Part shown: piece after piece, positions 1 to 12,385 of the stretch
Position numbering within the stretch: position 1 is the stretch's first letter
How the letters are laid out: every line of letters starts with the position of its first letter
NCBI GenBank assembly: GCA_013396995.1
Contig: VWZP01007510.1
Coordinates: 408,857 to 472,856 of the forward strand
Source: Dicaeum eximium
Taxonomy: Eukaryota; Chordata; Aves; Passeriformes; Dicaeidae
Direction of reading: 5' to 3'
Length of the DNA: 64,000 nt
Program-made: the position numbers and the translations under genes
Notes under the pieces: generated by a model
What the model was told of the DNA's origin: nothing
What the model saw: only the letters and a program-made list of their open reading frames with translations
The model's database searches: none

Positions 1-3000
1 TTAAGTGACACCTAAATCACATTTTACAACCTTGGACAAGAAAGGCAATTCCAGTGTAGTCCCACCAAACATCCTACATCATCAAGCTCTTGCAATCTTC
101 AGTGGTTTAGAACAAGCCAAGCTGCACTGCAGCCCAGCTTCAGGCACCTTTACCTGTTCTTCCTTCCCAGTAAAAATGTGGATTTCCACACATCTGGCAG
201 GAACCTTTAATCCTCTCACAACAGCTTACATACAATTAGTACATTGAATATAATTGCCATACAAGACATGTTTTGCTCATTTGACCATCACCATTGTATA
301 CATGATCTGTTTAGGGCTTCTTGAGCACAAAGATGATGAATGAACTCTGTGGGTTTAACTTTTATTCCTAAACCTCTCCCTCTCTCTGGCTGGTTTAAAC
401 ATGCAGAACAGCAATCTGCAAACAAGAGAGGTTGTGTGTCCTCCTGGGACTGTTTGAACACACATCCATACAGCAATTCCCAGTGCAGGTCAACTTCCCA
501 GTCACTAGCTCAACAATGGAAAAAATGGAAAAGCAATCACCTGCTCATCACCTGCTGAAGTAGCAGGTGCACGGGATCCTTCATCTCCATGAGAAAGGCT
601 CAAAACCAAGACTTAGGAATGGCAAAAGTGCCTCCAAGTAGAGGAAAACCACAGGATGTAGAGCTAGATCAGACCTTGGTCCCTACTTTGGATACTCTAC
701 TTTTGGGTTTCAGGTTTTGCTACCTCTCTTCTGAAAATGAACAAAGCTCCCTGGAAGCAGAGACAAAACTGGCTGTGAAGGAATCTCCATCTTCCTACCC
801 CTCCTGCTAACTCCCCTCTCCTCTCTATTTTTATTATCCTTTATAAACCTCTTCACTTGTGGCTCAGATGTCCCGCTCTAGGCAGTAGCAAGGAGAAGTT
901 AAGCAGCCTGTTATGATTCCAGTTCTGCACCCAGGCTCTGAAGAGCAGCAGTTGATTGATCAGACGAGCTGCTCACTTCACTGTGCTGTGACTGAAGACT
1001 TGCCAGACAACACAAAGTTTATCCCATTAGTTACACTGGCACATCCTCCTCCTCCTCCTCCTCCCTCCACAACCTGAAAATGGCTATACCATGACAAGCA
1101 CTTTAACCACTGCTGCTCAATCTGGCTGAAAATGTGGATTGAGCTACACCCTGCACAAACCACCTGTATATAATGCAGCTGCACCTACACAAGTTGTGTC
1201 AGTCTAGACCCTCCAGGTAAAGATACTCATTGATTTCACTGACACAGCCACAACAGATGGGCTTTAAATGTACTTGAGACAGCAGAATCCCAGGACTAGC
1301 AGTCCTGGCAGGTTATACATACAGCCTGCAGACCATACATACACCATTCACTCACACACAGGCTTCTTCATGCCCTAAACCATCATTACTTTGTTTAACC
1401 AGGGACTCTGCAAATCACCTTCTCTTCACTGCTGCCAAGGAATGGACTTTCCTGATGCTTGGCTCTCCTACAAACAGTGCTCTGGAGGATGTTGTTGCCA
1501 AAGGAAAAACCTCAACTTGCACTTGATTAACCAGAGGGGCCCATGTGGGAGAGTCTGCTCAGTGCAGCAGGACATCTGTGCCCAATACAAGTGTGCACAG
1601 GTACAGCTGCTTCCTTCAGCACCGCTCTGTTGGCAGCTGGGAGAGGCAAACAAATAATAAAAAGAAAAATCAAAGCTTCCTACTGTGGTCACCACAGTCT
1701 AACAAGACACAGTGATACAAATAAGAAGTTGCTGTATTTTAAAGGGAGTAGAGAGGAGTCAATACACCCAGAGAGCTGACAGTGCAGTTTTTCAGAGGAT
1801 ACCTGCATGTTAAACACGGGGCTGTACTGGCAGGTTTTCTGCCTCAGATTAAGGGTGTGCAGGACATTTGTGCAGTCAAAACAACGAAGATATAAAATAA
1901 TACACAGGACCCCTGAGTCCTGTGTTAGATAGCAGCTCAGAGTATTTCACTGGCATACAGCAATGGTGAGCATTCAGGGCTGGGGAAAACCTCGTGCTCT
2001 TCTGTCACAGAGGCCAACAGGCAGACCCTTGGGACACAGCCATCCAGATATTGGACTGCTGCTTTGTCCAACACAGAGATTCATTTCTCCCTGGGGTAAC
2101 CACTTACATCAGAAAGGCCAATCACTCTTAATATTTTGCTCCAAAAACAAAAGTCAATATGTTATTACCCTAAACTCTTGGAGAATGAAAAGATGCCATA
2201 ATTAAGTGAGCCATGAGGACACAAGATAAATCAGCAGCAGAGCACAAATTAGCATGCATGAGCTCTGATGTTTTTTTGCTCTTCCTGTAATGCTCAGTTT
2301 CAGGAGTGAAACACTGGTGGGGAACACTGGTACCATGGGACATACTGAGACCAGAGGAGAAAAGAACAGGAATAGACTGTGCAATGCAACCAAGCCTCCC
2401 TTTCCCACATTAAAAATAATAATCAGAAAATAAGCCCACTTTCCTTCACTCCCCAGTTAAGGATACAGTCACAGTTTTAAAAAATAATCTAAAACAATTT
2501 GGTTTCTTAATACGACCCTGTTTATTTTGGAGCATTTCCACTTTGCTTTTATAAGTTTCTCACTCTAAACATCAGAGCAAGAAATGTTCTTTTGTTAAGA
2601 AATCAAAGCAAAAACTCTTGCAGGACATCCCAGTATCTGAGGCTCAAGGAAATGTGACCAAGAAACCTCTGAGGAAATCATCTGGGACACTCTTCTTTCT
2701 CTCAACTCTGGCTTTCCTCTTGGAAAAAAAACCAAAAATCCCAAACCAACCCATCCCCAAAGCTTTAATTTTGTCCATTTCTATTTAACTTGATTTATTA
2801 TTTCTATATTGTAGTATTGAACACCAAGAGGCTCCACTGACACCTCAATTACTCACACACATTGGTAAGACCAAGACAAAACTGTCCCCCAGCTGCCTCA
2901 CCCCCACTGCTCCTCCCAGCACTTTCCAAGCCAGTTGTCTCCTCTGCAGAACAAAGCCCTCAATTCAGAGGAGACTCACAATAGGATTTTCTTGAGGCAA

Positions 3001-6000
3001 TTCAGAAGCTACAGCATAATGCAGCCTATTTAAGGAGACTTTGCTGAAGTCTAATTTAATAATTTAGGAGATTTAAGGGCAGCACACATTTTAAAAAAGC
3101 CCATGTTGCCTAGGCACTGTGTGCTTTTAGCTGCTGCCCCTGATACACTAGACCAGGCTTGATGTTACAAGAACAAAGGTTTTCATCTTTTGAGAACATT
3201 TATCAGCAGATAATGAGAAATTAGAATTCAAATTCACTCAAACATCAGCCACTGAAGTTTAGCTTTCATGCAGTATAAAAAAAAGGTACTCCACATCAGT
3301 AAAATTGTTAGCTTGGAATATTNTGGTACTGGGGTTGAATTTTGAAGATTCATTGTTTTGGATGCTCACCAGCAGACCTCTTTTCATTTTGCAGAATCCA
3401 CTGAGAGGGGCACAACAAGACAGAGGGCACAGTGCCCTTGGGAAGAGGGACAGGGCTGGAAACCCTGCTCTGTGTGGAGGCTGCTGAGAAACCCTGCAGA
3501 GCTACCTGAACTCCTTTCTTGTGCTTCAACTTTTGCAGAGTGGCATTTTAATATGTGCCAAGGGAAAGCAGAAAGAGAAGCAGCCAAACCCCACTACTCC
3601 CACAGCCCCACACTACAACAAAAATGGACCTGCCACTAAGCACAAACACTTGGGGACATCCTTGTCAGTGAGCAGAGCCCAGGCTGCCATTCCACTTTAT
3701 GCTGTGGAAGCCCTAATCTTCTTTTGCTTGCCAACAAAACACCCTTCCAACACATCTAGTACTCCCACCCCAAGATCCCACAGCTCACTGTAAAGAGAAC
3801 ATAAATAATTCCCTGGAACTTCAACAGTATTCTACCCTGATTATTTTTATGTTTTGCAACATTAATATATCTTGAGTCCATATGACTGAGAGTAGCTCAT
3901 TTTATCACACCACAGCCACTTCTTCCCCTCCTGTGTTTGTTATGCCATTATTAAATACATGGCAATGACCTTGTCTCCAAGCAAACTTTTCCCATTTGCT
4001 CTACACGAACACCTACTCCTCAAACTGTTGGAGGGGCTGTGTTTGGGAGGCTGAGCACAACACACTTGGGTGGTTCAATTTCTTTTTAAAAACTATCAAC
4101 TCACTTTTTAAAACTATCAATTCCCCATGTGTCAGATGGCAAGTTTAATTTAGTAGGCTAGGAAATTACTCAGAGTTGGAAAATCACTGCAATATGGTTT
4201 AGATCTAACTCAGCAAGTCCAGCCTACACAAAGGGCTGTTACTGCTCTGAAGCATTTCCCTTCTTGGACAGCTCTTACCAGCAGCTCTGTCTACAGCAAA
4301 AATTTAAGTTCATGTGACCTTTTAATTTTCTTATTTCTTCCCAGCAACAAACTAGAACTTCCTCCATTACTGAGGATTTGCTACATAATCATCAACACAA
4401 TCAGCTGAACAGCAGTTAGCAGAATAAATACAGCCTAGATGTCCAGAATCAGAATAAAGAGGCAAACAGAAGCTTTTTCATGTTCTGCTTGTGCTACACT
4501 GAGTATGTTGGAATATAAAGATAACAGGGCAGTGTCTCTGTGCCAGTCAATTAATGCCTGGTATCACTATGGATTTGTTTGTGGGCAATGCAGGCAACTG
4601 TCTGCTGGACACTTCTGGCAAAAGACAGAGAGGCCATTAGAAGGCATCAAGAAGTACAAAAAAAACCCCCCAAACTGTATGAAAGAAAAATAAACAAACA
4701 TAAACAGCTCACAACATGCATGATGCTCCCAAGAGACCCTGCAGGTTCAGTGACAGAGGTCCCACATTCAACTAAAATACACCAAGAGCACACCAAGTTC
4801 TCAATGCAAATACAAGTGAAAACTCGTGCCATGGGATTTCAGGCACTCAGCTTTAAATGCAGTCAGGAGGACCTGAAAAATTTAAACTGACCTTTTTAAA
4901 TTTTCAACCATCTCACACAAGAGAGAAACACAGCTTAGAAAGCAGCTCCTCAGGGAGACACATTTTGCTGTGGCACCAGACAACTTTTCAGAGAACATCA
5001 GAGACAATTTAAAGATGCTGTCAATGTCCTCCTGCCCACCAAAAGAAAATGTTTTTTCTGCACCATCCCACTGCAATAAACACTCTAAAAAATGCAAGGT
5101 TGGGATGCAACAATCCTCATTCACAACCATCCTAAAGGTCTGGGAACTAAAAATCTCCACACAAAAATGTAGAGCACTCTGGCTCTGACCCAGCAAAGCA
5201 TTTAAGCATTCAACTGCTTTCCCTTCATGGACAGTTTACACATCTAGAGCTAGTTCATGTCACAGGGCTTTGCTGGCTTGTGATAAAAGAGATCAAAAAC
5301 ACCCAAGAGCCCAGCCATAGTTCAGCTTCACCTTGCAAAACAGAGACTCTCCTTGACCATCACCTTACACAAAACAAAAACAGGAACTGGACACTGACTG
5401 GAGCCAAGCATGTCAGTTTGACATAGATTTTCCAGCTGCAAATGATTTCTTTTTATTGAGGAGAGGGCACATACTGACCCAAGGAAGATGAAAAAGATGA
5501 TTCAACAGGCAACAGTCCCTCCAGCACTGCATCCCTTGGATCTCACTGCCTGTGGACAACCCCCCTTCTGAAGGTCTGTCCAGCAGTGACATCCCCACAG
5601 AGGACACAGGCACAGGGTGTCTGTCCTGTGCCAAGGGACAGAGGATGCTCTGAAGGAAGGGAGCCTTTCACTCATGGCCTATTGCTCAGCTGCCTGCCCA
5701 GTGCTCATTGCTCATGCAAAGAGGTAGAGCTCAACTGGTGCTGGTTCTTATCTGGGGAGGTTTATTTTGCTTCGTTTTTAGTAACAGCTTATGCAAAATG
5801 TTCCATAACAAGCTCTTCCTCTACTACCTGCTGGCAGCTATCTGTGAGCATGCAGGCAGGGCACAGTGCATTACTGTGGGGATCCATTCATCTCCCCCAG
5901 CATGATGTGAAATACTCCCAAACACTCACACAGAGGGGTGCTGCCTTCTGAGCCTTTGCAGCACTTTTACTGCTCTTGCTGTATTAAAGTTTAATTAATT

Positions 6001-6740
6001 TTTAACTTAGATATTTACATAGAACATAAACTGTTCAGAAGGACAACTGTCAACCAGCCAAGATCTCTTTGGCAGGAATTTGGGATCATATTTTACTCTT
6101 CTGGTGACAGCAGCTCTGGCACAGACCTGCTTCAGTTCTGTAAAATTATGTCTATATATGTTTGATCCCTTTGGGGAGACTGCCAAAGCACCAAGATTAA
6201 TTAGCAACTTACCTAAAATACACTCTCTATTAGATAGATCTTAAAGGGTTCCTTGTTACAGACAACTTTATAAAAACACATTCTGAAATACTAATGAATC
6301 TGTATGACATAAGATGACATTTTGAACTCTGTCTCAGTGCCCATTCTCATTTCCACACTAAGTAAAATTACTTTTATTAGTTTCATGACAGCTCTGCACT
6401 TACATCAGCTCTGCAGAGTTCCAGCCAAATCACAGAAAATAAACTCACTTGATGGACAAATATAGCCTCATTATGCTTCCAGCTACTGCAACATCCTCAA
6501 TCAATATAGCTTTGAATGTAAATAAGAAGGCAGGAATGTATTCAAATTGATGTGTGACCACAGTGCAAAAGTAATTGCAGAGGCTCTTAGCAATTGTGTT
6601 GATGTGTACACTCCCAGTGTCTTTCCCAAAGGAAAAGAACAAGGGATGGATATGAAACCATTTCTGTAAATCCATGGAAAAAGATTCCCACTAGAAGAGG
6701 TTTTAGGTGTCTGCCAGGAGCAAGATGGAGACAACACCTT
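1..6740. other. Left flank, no assigned gene
   Basis: No recognised protein family. On the minus strand there are several exon-like pieces with reasonable splice sites, for example 6449-6663 (HINTIAKSLCNYFCTVV), 4892-5031 (EDIDSIFKLSLMFSEKL), 1803-1919 (LYLRCFDCTNVLHTLNLRQ) and a serine-rich possible C-terminus ending at a TAA near 914. Some junction phases agree, but none matches a protein I know. The region also holds a short (CCT)n at about 1044-1063 and a single undetermined base at 3323. Confidence 0.35.
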
Positions 6741-6759
6741 ACTCCTGGCAGTAGTAATC

Positions 6760-6769
6760 TTTATTTATT
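6760..6769 (-). terminator. Candidate poly(A) signal, minus strand (possible MYBBP1A 3' end)
   Basis: On the minus strand this reads AATAAATAAA, two overlapping hexamers, followed about 20-25 bases further on by a GT-rich stretch (AAGGTGTTGTCTCC). It is the best-looking minus-strand polyadenylation site in the left 12 kb. It would place the end of a minus-strand transcript near 6,740. Confidence 0.4.
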
Positions 6770-8052
6770 AGTGCTCATTTCCAAACTGGTTCCAATACTG
6801 TGGTTCCAACAAGCTGGACTTCTCAGGGAAAAGCACAGCTGTTCCAGGCCAGGCTTCCAGAGAGGCTGTGCTTCAGGCTGTTTCCAGCTGGGAGCTGGCA
6901 GGTGCCCTTGCCTGCAGGAGCCAGCATCAGCAGCACACCTGGGTACTGCAGTGCAACGAGCTTCTTCCCTCTTCACCTGATCCTCACACTCACAGAGAGC
7001 CTTTAGGGTAGAAACATCAGTTCATGGACTCACCCAGTCCTCATATGTGGGAATATGGGGGCATACTGCAGTGAGAACCTCACCACAATTACCAGTGCAG
7101 CACTGAGGGCTTTGTGCTGCAACAGCATCAGCCCAGGGACAGCCCAGGACTGCACAATTACAGAATTAGATGTTACTGTAGCTCTGCTCATCACACCAAT
7201 ACAGCTAAAAATAAACCAGGAAGACATTCCTCACCTAAGGCTCAGGAGGGTTCAGGTATGTAGCCAAGTCATGCAATAATCATTAAATTAAACACATCCC
7301 TGGTTTGTGCTCCATCAGCACAAACTAAAAAACCAAGCTTTTGTGCATATTGAAAAAGCAACGCTACACCCACTGAAACAGGCACAAGGAAGTAATGTGA
7401 AGGTCAAGGTCTCCTGGAAAGTGACTGCAGCAGTAAGAATGAACTGTCCTAAGAAAGGAGGAAGTGAGGACTAGCTCACACACATTTTTCTCCAAACAGA
7501 ATTTGAGAGAACATGTTTAGTGCTTGTGGAAGACATCAGGCTGACGGGAACATCCTCGTCCATGAAACAGAACAAGCCTCCCCCATCCTGTCAGCACCAC
7601 ACATTCTGCTGGCTAACTGCACTGGCAGTGAGATCATCTGTGCCAGACACTTACCACAATGCACTAGCACCAGGACAACTCAAAGGAGTAATGCAAGCTC
7701 CACTTGTGATGGCCTGTCATTCTCCCATCCCAGTTATCACTGGGGTCTGTTTCCCCAGCTGCCATTTGTACCTGGGCCACTCGAACACTGGTGTGTGACA
7801 GGGACCTGCCTGGTTACTGCACCCCAGGAGTGGCAGCTGAACCTTACTCTGCTCTAAGCACCTTGTCTGTAAGGGAAAGCTCTCAGATCTGCCTGGATGT
7901 ACTAATTGTGATGTGGGAACTGGCCCCATTCTCCTACCACTGAAGACATTCCTGCAAGGACAAGGTCACAGTGTGACTGATTCTTAGGACCTCAGTCCAC
8001 AGAACTGCATTCAACAACTTAGACTAGACTGCACTACAAAGTCATTCTTTAC

Positions 8053-8131
8053 CTCTTTCTTCCTTTTTTTACTTTAACTTGTAGCACTTTTCCTATACTA
8101 AAGGTCCTCTTGAAAATCTTCACAGTTGCTG
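8053..8131 (-). CDS. Weak candidate exon with a basic end
   Basis: An open minus-strand stretch encoding TVKIFKRTFSIGKVLQVK followed by VKKGRKR before a GTAAAG donor. It is the only lysine/arginine-rich piece I saw left of 12.3 kb, so it could be a remnant of, or part of, the MYBBP1A basic tail. The acceptor is poor, and its phase would need the internal donor of the previous candidate. Confidence 0.25.
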
Positions 8132-8338
8132 CTTGCAATCAGGTGATTTTGTACCATTTTTAGTCACTTCTTTCTACAACAGAGAACACTGCAAGGACAC
8201 ATGGCAGGGATGAGGCAGGCAATATTCTGAGAAGACAGTACAGCCTTAAGTTATATGTTGGTTTAACATACATATGGGATGGCAAGGATCAACAAAAGTT
8301 TGTGAAAGGGATCCCAACTGCTGAACTGCTGCTGTAGA

Positions 8339-8396
8339 GAAAAAAAAAAAACCAAAATAAAAAAAAAAACCCACAAACAAAACAAACAAAAAAACC
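8339..8396. repeat. A-rich simple repeat
   Basis: A runs with interspersed C (ccaaaataaa, acaaacaaaacaaac). Low complexity, in the presumed MYBBP1A 3' region. Confidence 0.85.
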
Positions 8397-9193
8397 CCAC
8401 CCAAATATTCACAAACCCCACCAGATTTCTCAGTTCAATAAATGAGTGACAACCAAACACTATTTTTTTAAAAGCCTGAAGCATTTTAACTTTCACACAG
8501 GCATGTTTGGAACTTAAATTTCCCACTTGAAGGAAGGCAGAGTTTGAAAACAGGCCAGCCAATATCACTGAGCATTCAGAGCACCAGCTGCCACAGGCAC
8601 AATGCATTTGAACTAACAGAGTCACAGAGTCCTGCAGCCAGTGGGATCTCACAGTGGGTGAGAAGTCCAGCTGAGAAGCACGAACTGCCTGGAACAAGGT
8701 GGTTTTACAGATCCACTGTCACACAAATCTTGTATCTTTCTGATGTAGATGGGTACTAAATTAATTCAGGGTGGGATGACAACCCCCCTTCCCTGGTTAA
8801 AACATCCCTTGCCTTTGTTTCCCCATTCCCAAATAACACCAATCTCTCCATCTCTTCCCTTTTCCAGGGAAACTGCTGCATTTCTGTCTCCTGCAGGCAT
8901 CTGTGCTCCAGCAGTAACATCAGAGGAGCAGAACTCGGCCCCAGGTACAAGCTTCAGTCTCAGTAAGACCACTGCAAATTCACCTTTCCAGTTTAAAACT
9001 TGTTATACAGGTTGAGCTTACTGCTAAGGAAACCTACCAACCCAATCACTGTGAGCCACACTTAAAACTACCTTGAGAGCTCTCACCCTCCCCCAAAGTG
9101 TTATTTTATCTCACAAACTGCTTCAACATGGAGGTGAACAACGTCACTGTTCCTTTAGGCTTGTAGGAACAGTGTCAGGGGAGAAGGGCTGAC

Positions 9194-9279
9194 AATGTCA
9201 GTAAGGTTAAAAGCTTCCTTTTCTTTTGCTAAATTCTGCATCAAGATGCAACCTTTGAATATCTCTAAAACATCATACT
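9194..9279 (-). CDS. MYBBP1A: Candidate MYBBP1A coding exon 25
   Basis: 86 nt with a very good acceptor (TTTCTTTGGCC...TGCTGTAG) and a two-base start that fits the one-base overhang of the preceding candidate. Encodes YDVLEIFKGCILMQNLAKEK and then EAFNLTDI, resembling human 'KQLMGQVLAKVTENLRVL'. The donor (GTCAGC) is weak. An alternative donor lies inside, after IFK. Confidence 0.4.
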
Positions 9280-10059
9280 CTACAGCAAACACCCAGGCCA
9301 AAGAAAAGTACCTCCCAGAAAGGCATGTAACACCCATCCAATAGCTACAAACACCTCTGCTTGTAAAGCCACAGCACTGCCTCTGAGGGTTTGCTGTTCT
9401 CCAGGTTTTAGAGGTGACAGGATGCACAGAAAGGCTGCAGCAGTGCCAGACCCAGCTGCCTGGGTCACCAGCTACAGCCAACACCCCACATACAATCTCT
9501 CCTTTACAATATTCTTGTAGTGACTTTACAGAAGCCATAATTTCATGTTAATAAGCACGGTCTCTGATGGAATAAATCACAGCTTTCATCCAGACACTCC
9601 TGCCCCTGAAGAGACTGCCCTCTGCCCTAAGTGAATTGACTGAAGTTAACTTTAACATGGCAAAAGGGAGAAAAAAACTATGTGTGCAAGGGCATAATAA
9701 GTTTTCAGCCAAATCATCCTCATGTCCCATTTTGTGACATAAATGCACAAACACCTGGCAGCAGGCAGACAGTGAGGTCCTCAGGACAAATGGAGAGGCC
9801 AGACCTCTCCTCTCCAACTCAGTGCCAGCTGAGCAGCATCTGAATGGCTCCTGCATTTCCCACAGGAAATGTTAGTGTTACCACTGCCCACAAACTGAGT
9901 TTGACAGACCTGCAGCAGCCCACAGCAGCAGGCACAAGAACAACAGTGCACACACAGTTCAGGTTTGCTGTTTCTTGACCAGCAAACCAGGCCCAGGCCC
10001 TGCTGTACACTGTGTTCTGCAAATCACCCCAGCCAGGCTGGTCCAGGGTCATCACTTAC

Positions 10060-10117
10060 TGATCAAGTTTAGCTTTACACTAGACACCAGCAAGAGCAGA
10101 GCTTCTTGAATTAAGAG
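10060..10117 (-). CDS. MYBBP1A: Candidate MYBBP1A coding exon 24
   Basis: 58 nt, starts in phase 0 as required after exon 23, donor GTAAGTG. Encodes LLIQEALLLVSSVKLNLI, which could correspond to human 'CLLLQKTLSMREVRSCF'. The acceptor (GCCCAG) has a poor pyrimidine tract. This is a reading by eye only. Confidence 0.45.
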
Positions 10118-12316
10118 CTGGGCATGTAGGCCAGTGGCCACAAGATCTTACTTAGAGGCCCTAAAAACATAGGGACCAATCTGGCTGAGAGGAGATGTGG
10201 AGCAGACCCCCTGCCTCCATGCTGCCCTCACAAATCTCCCAGGTACACAGGGGGAGGAGGAATAAACAGCCTCTCACATCCTCTTCATGAATCACTTTTC
10301 ATTTTGTTCACAACCACCTTAAAGCTCAACCTGAAGGTACATCTCCTCCTCCTCCAGGCTGGCTGGGACAGTGGCCAGCAGTCCTGCTGGGCCAGAGCCC
10401 CAGGGTTCATGATGAGGCCAACACAAGACACCTGCCCAGAGCTGAGCCTCCACCTTCCTGTGCAGAGTATGGCTCTTCCCACCTGGTGTGGCCCTGGGGA
10501 CACCCTGCCAAAGCCATCTGCAGGGCCAAGAAGTCAGAATATCAGTGGGATTAGCTGTCCATACAGGTGCAGCAGCCATACCCAGAACAATGGGTATATA
10601 CCACACACCATCAGCAAGAGGAGTGTTAGAACAGAAATTAAACCTCCAGTCCCTGGGACTAAGCTAGTTTAATGATTAGAAGTCAATATTCAGGGTTAAA
10701 AGTGGAAGAGCACCCCCACTTGCCTCTCAGTCACCAGGGCTGGCCAAATTCAGAGTATCATGAGAGCTTTGGTGTGTCTCTTATTTAGTATAGCCCTTTT
10801 GGAAGCTGAGTCCTTCCACCTTATTTTCCCAGAGGCTGCCAGGGGGAAGTTACCCCCCTGCTTTACCCACATCACTTTGCCACATACACCCACCTTAACC
10901 TGACTTCTACCCTACCCACTAGGGTACCACCAAAACACATTTACATTGAGAATCAGTGGGAAAATTTAACTGAAGACCTGACAAACTGGACATTTGATGC
11001 TGGGAAGCCAGAAATCCTGAAAAGGAAGCACTGCATAAAAAATGTAAAGCTGCAACTCCAGGCTCCACAGGCTTTCAGAGCTCACTCTCCATGTGCCTTT
11101 GTTTGAACAGCAGTATATCCATGTTCTGTACCCAGCTCCTACACACTCCACATGTCCTCCCCTACTCCTCCCACCCACAGGCAAACAGGCTCTGCAAACA
11201 AAGCTCAAGCAGCTTTGTGGAAGCCCTGATGGAAGGAGAATGCTACTCCCTGTGGAGAAGCAAAGTTACCCACATAATGGAGCTGTCTGCTTGGGATGCT
11301 CTTCTGGTCTCTTGAGGATAGGAACAAGTATGTGCCTCACAATTAATTTGTTGTTTGTGTAACACGTCCTTATTACCATCCACTGAAATTATTAATAGCT
11401 TAATTCACTCTTTTTTTTTGTCTTTTTTAAATCAAAGCCATTCCTGTTGGTTAAAACAGTCTGAACTACAATTTACACTGACAATGTAAAGGAGCCCTAC
11501 TATAAACACATACCTAGCCCTTCACATTCCCTCCAATGATCAGAAACAATAAAACAGCTATTTATGACACAGGAAGATCAATCTAGGATGCACTTCTGCA
11601 GGGGACAGACACAGGGTACAGCTGGGGGGTGGGAAAGTTTGAGACAGTGCTACTGGCCTAGAGGGGTTTTGGTTATTAACTGTGTGGAAGGCCCCCCCAC
11701 TGCAGTGAAAATCCAGACAGGCCTCATTCCCTGCTCCAGCAACACTGAGCTGTGCACTCACCCTGCAATGTTTTATTGATAAGGCTCCACTAATTTTGTG
11801 TTAGGCTCAGGCAACCAACCATCAAAAATCAGATGTGTGGTACAGGTGGTTTTAAACTAAATACAGCAGCACACAGACTGTGACATGCAGGACAGCCAGC
11901 AAGGCACAGAACAGACTCAAGAACTGACCTCGAGGTAGCTTGAGGAGGCAGGGACTACAGCATGCTCCTTTAATACTGAGGAACATCTTACCAAGAAGGA
12001 AATAATCAAGGAATAAGCAACTGGAGTCAAGCCCTACCACAATCAGGCCTCAACCCTGAAAGCTGCAGGCAGTTTTTAAAGGAGATGCTACCAAGGAACC
12101 CCCATGATTGTGGATATATTGTGCGGCATTTCCACAACTTCACACACCTGGAGCAGCAAGGCAGTATCTGCAAAAGCTCTGCCCCCCAGAAGCCACTTCC
12201 AAAACTGGGCAGCCCTAAAAGCATATTATAAATGTATTAAAAATCACCTGAGCTGCCATGTTTAAGTTACTTCTCTGACTGACTTGTTATACAGCTTTGT
12301 TTACTTTCATTCTTAC

Positions 12317-12385
12317 CTGCTGATGTTGCCTGGCTGCTGCTGTGATAAACTCAACAAGAGTATCTACTAATGGCTTACACATGAT
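12317..12385 (-). CDS. MYBBP1A: MYBBP1A coding exon 23
   Basis: 23 codons, phase 0 at both ends, acceptor TTTCTTTGTTACAG and donor GTAAGA. Encodes IMCKPLVDTLVEFIT and ends in RQHQQ. It continues exon 22 in the human order ('VLCQSLLPILVQHITGPVRPRHQ'). The 1.5-kb intron before it contains a CR1 copy. Confidence 0.85.

Noticed and set aside
288..476. 62-codon minus-strand ORF near the left edge
   Set aside because: No good splice borders and no family similarity. Treated as chance.
8263..8697. 144-codon minus-strand ORF with a hydrophobic segment
   Set aside because: The hydrophobic FFF/LFCL part is simply the A-rich simple repeat read on the opposite strand.
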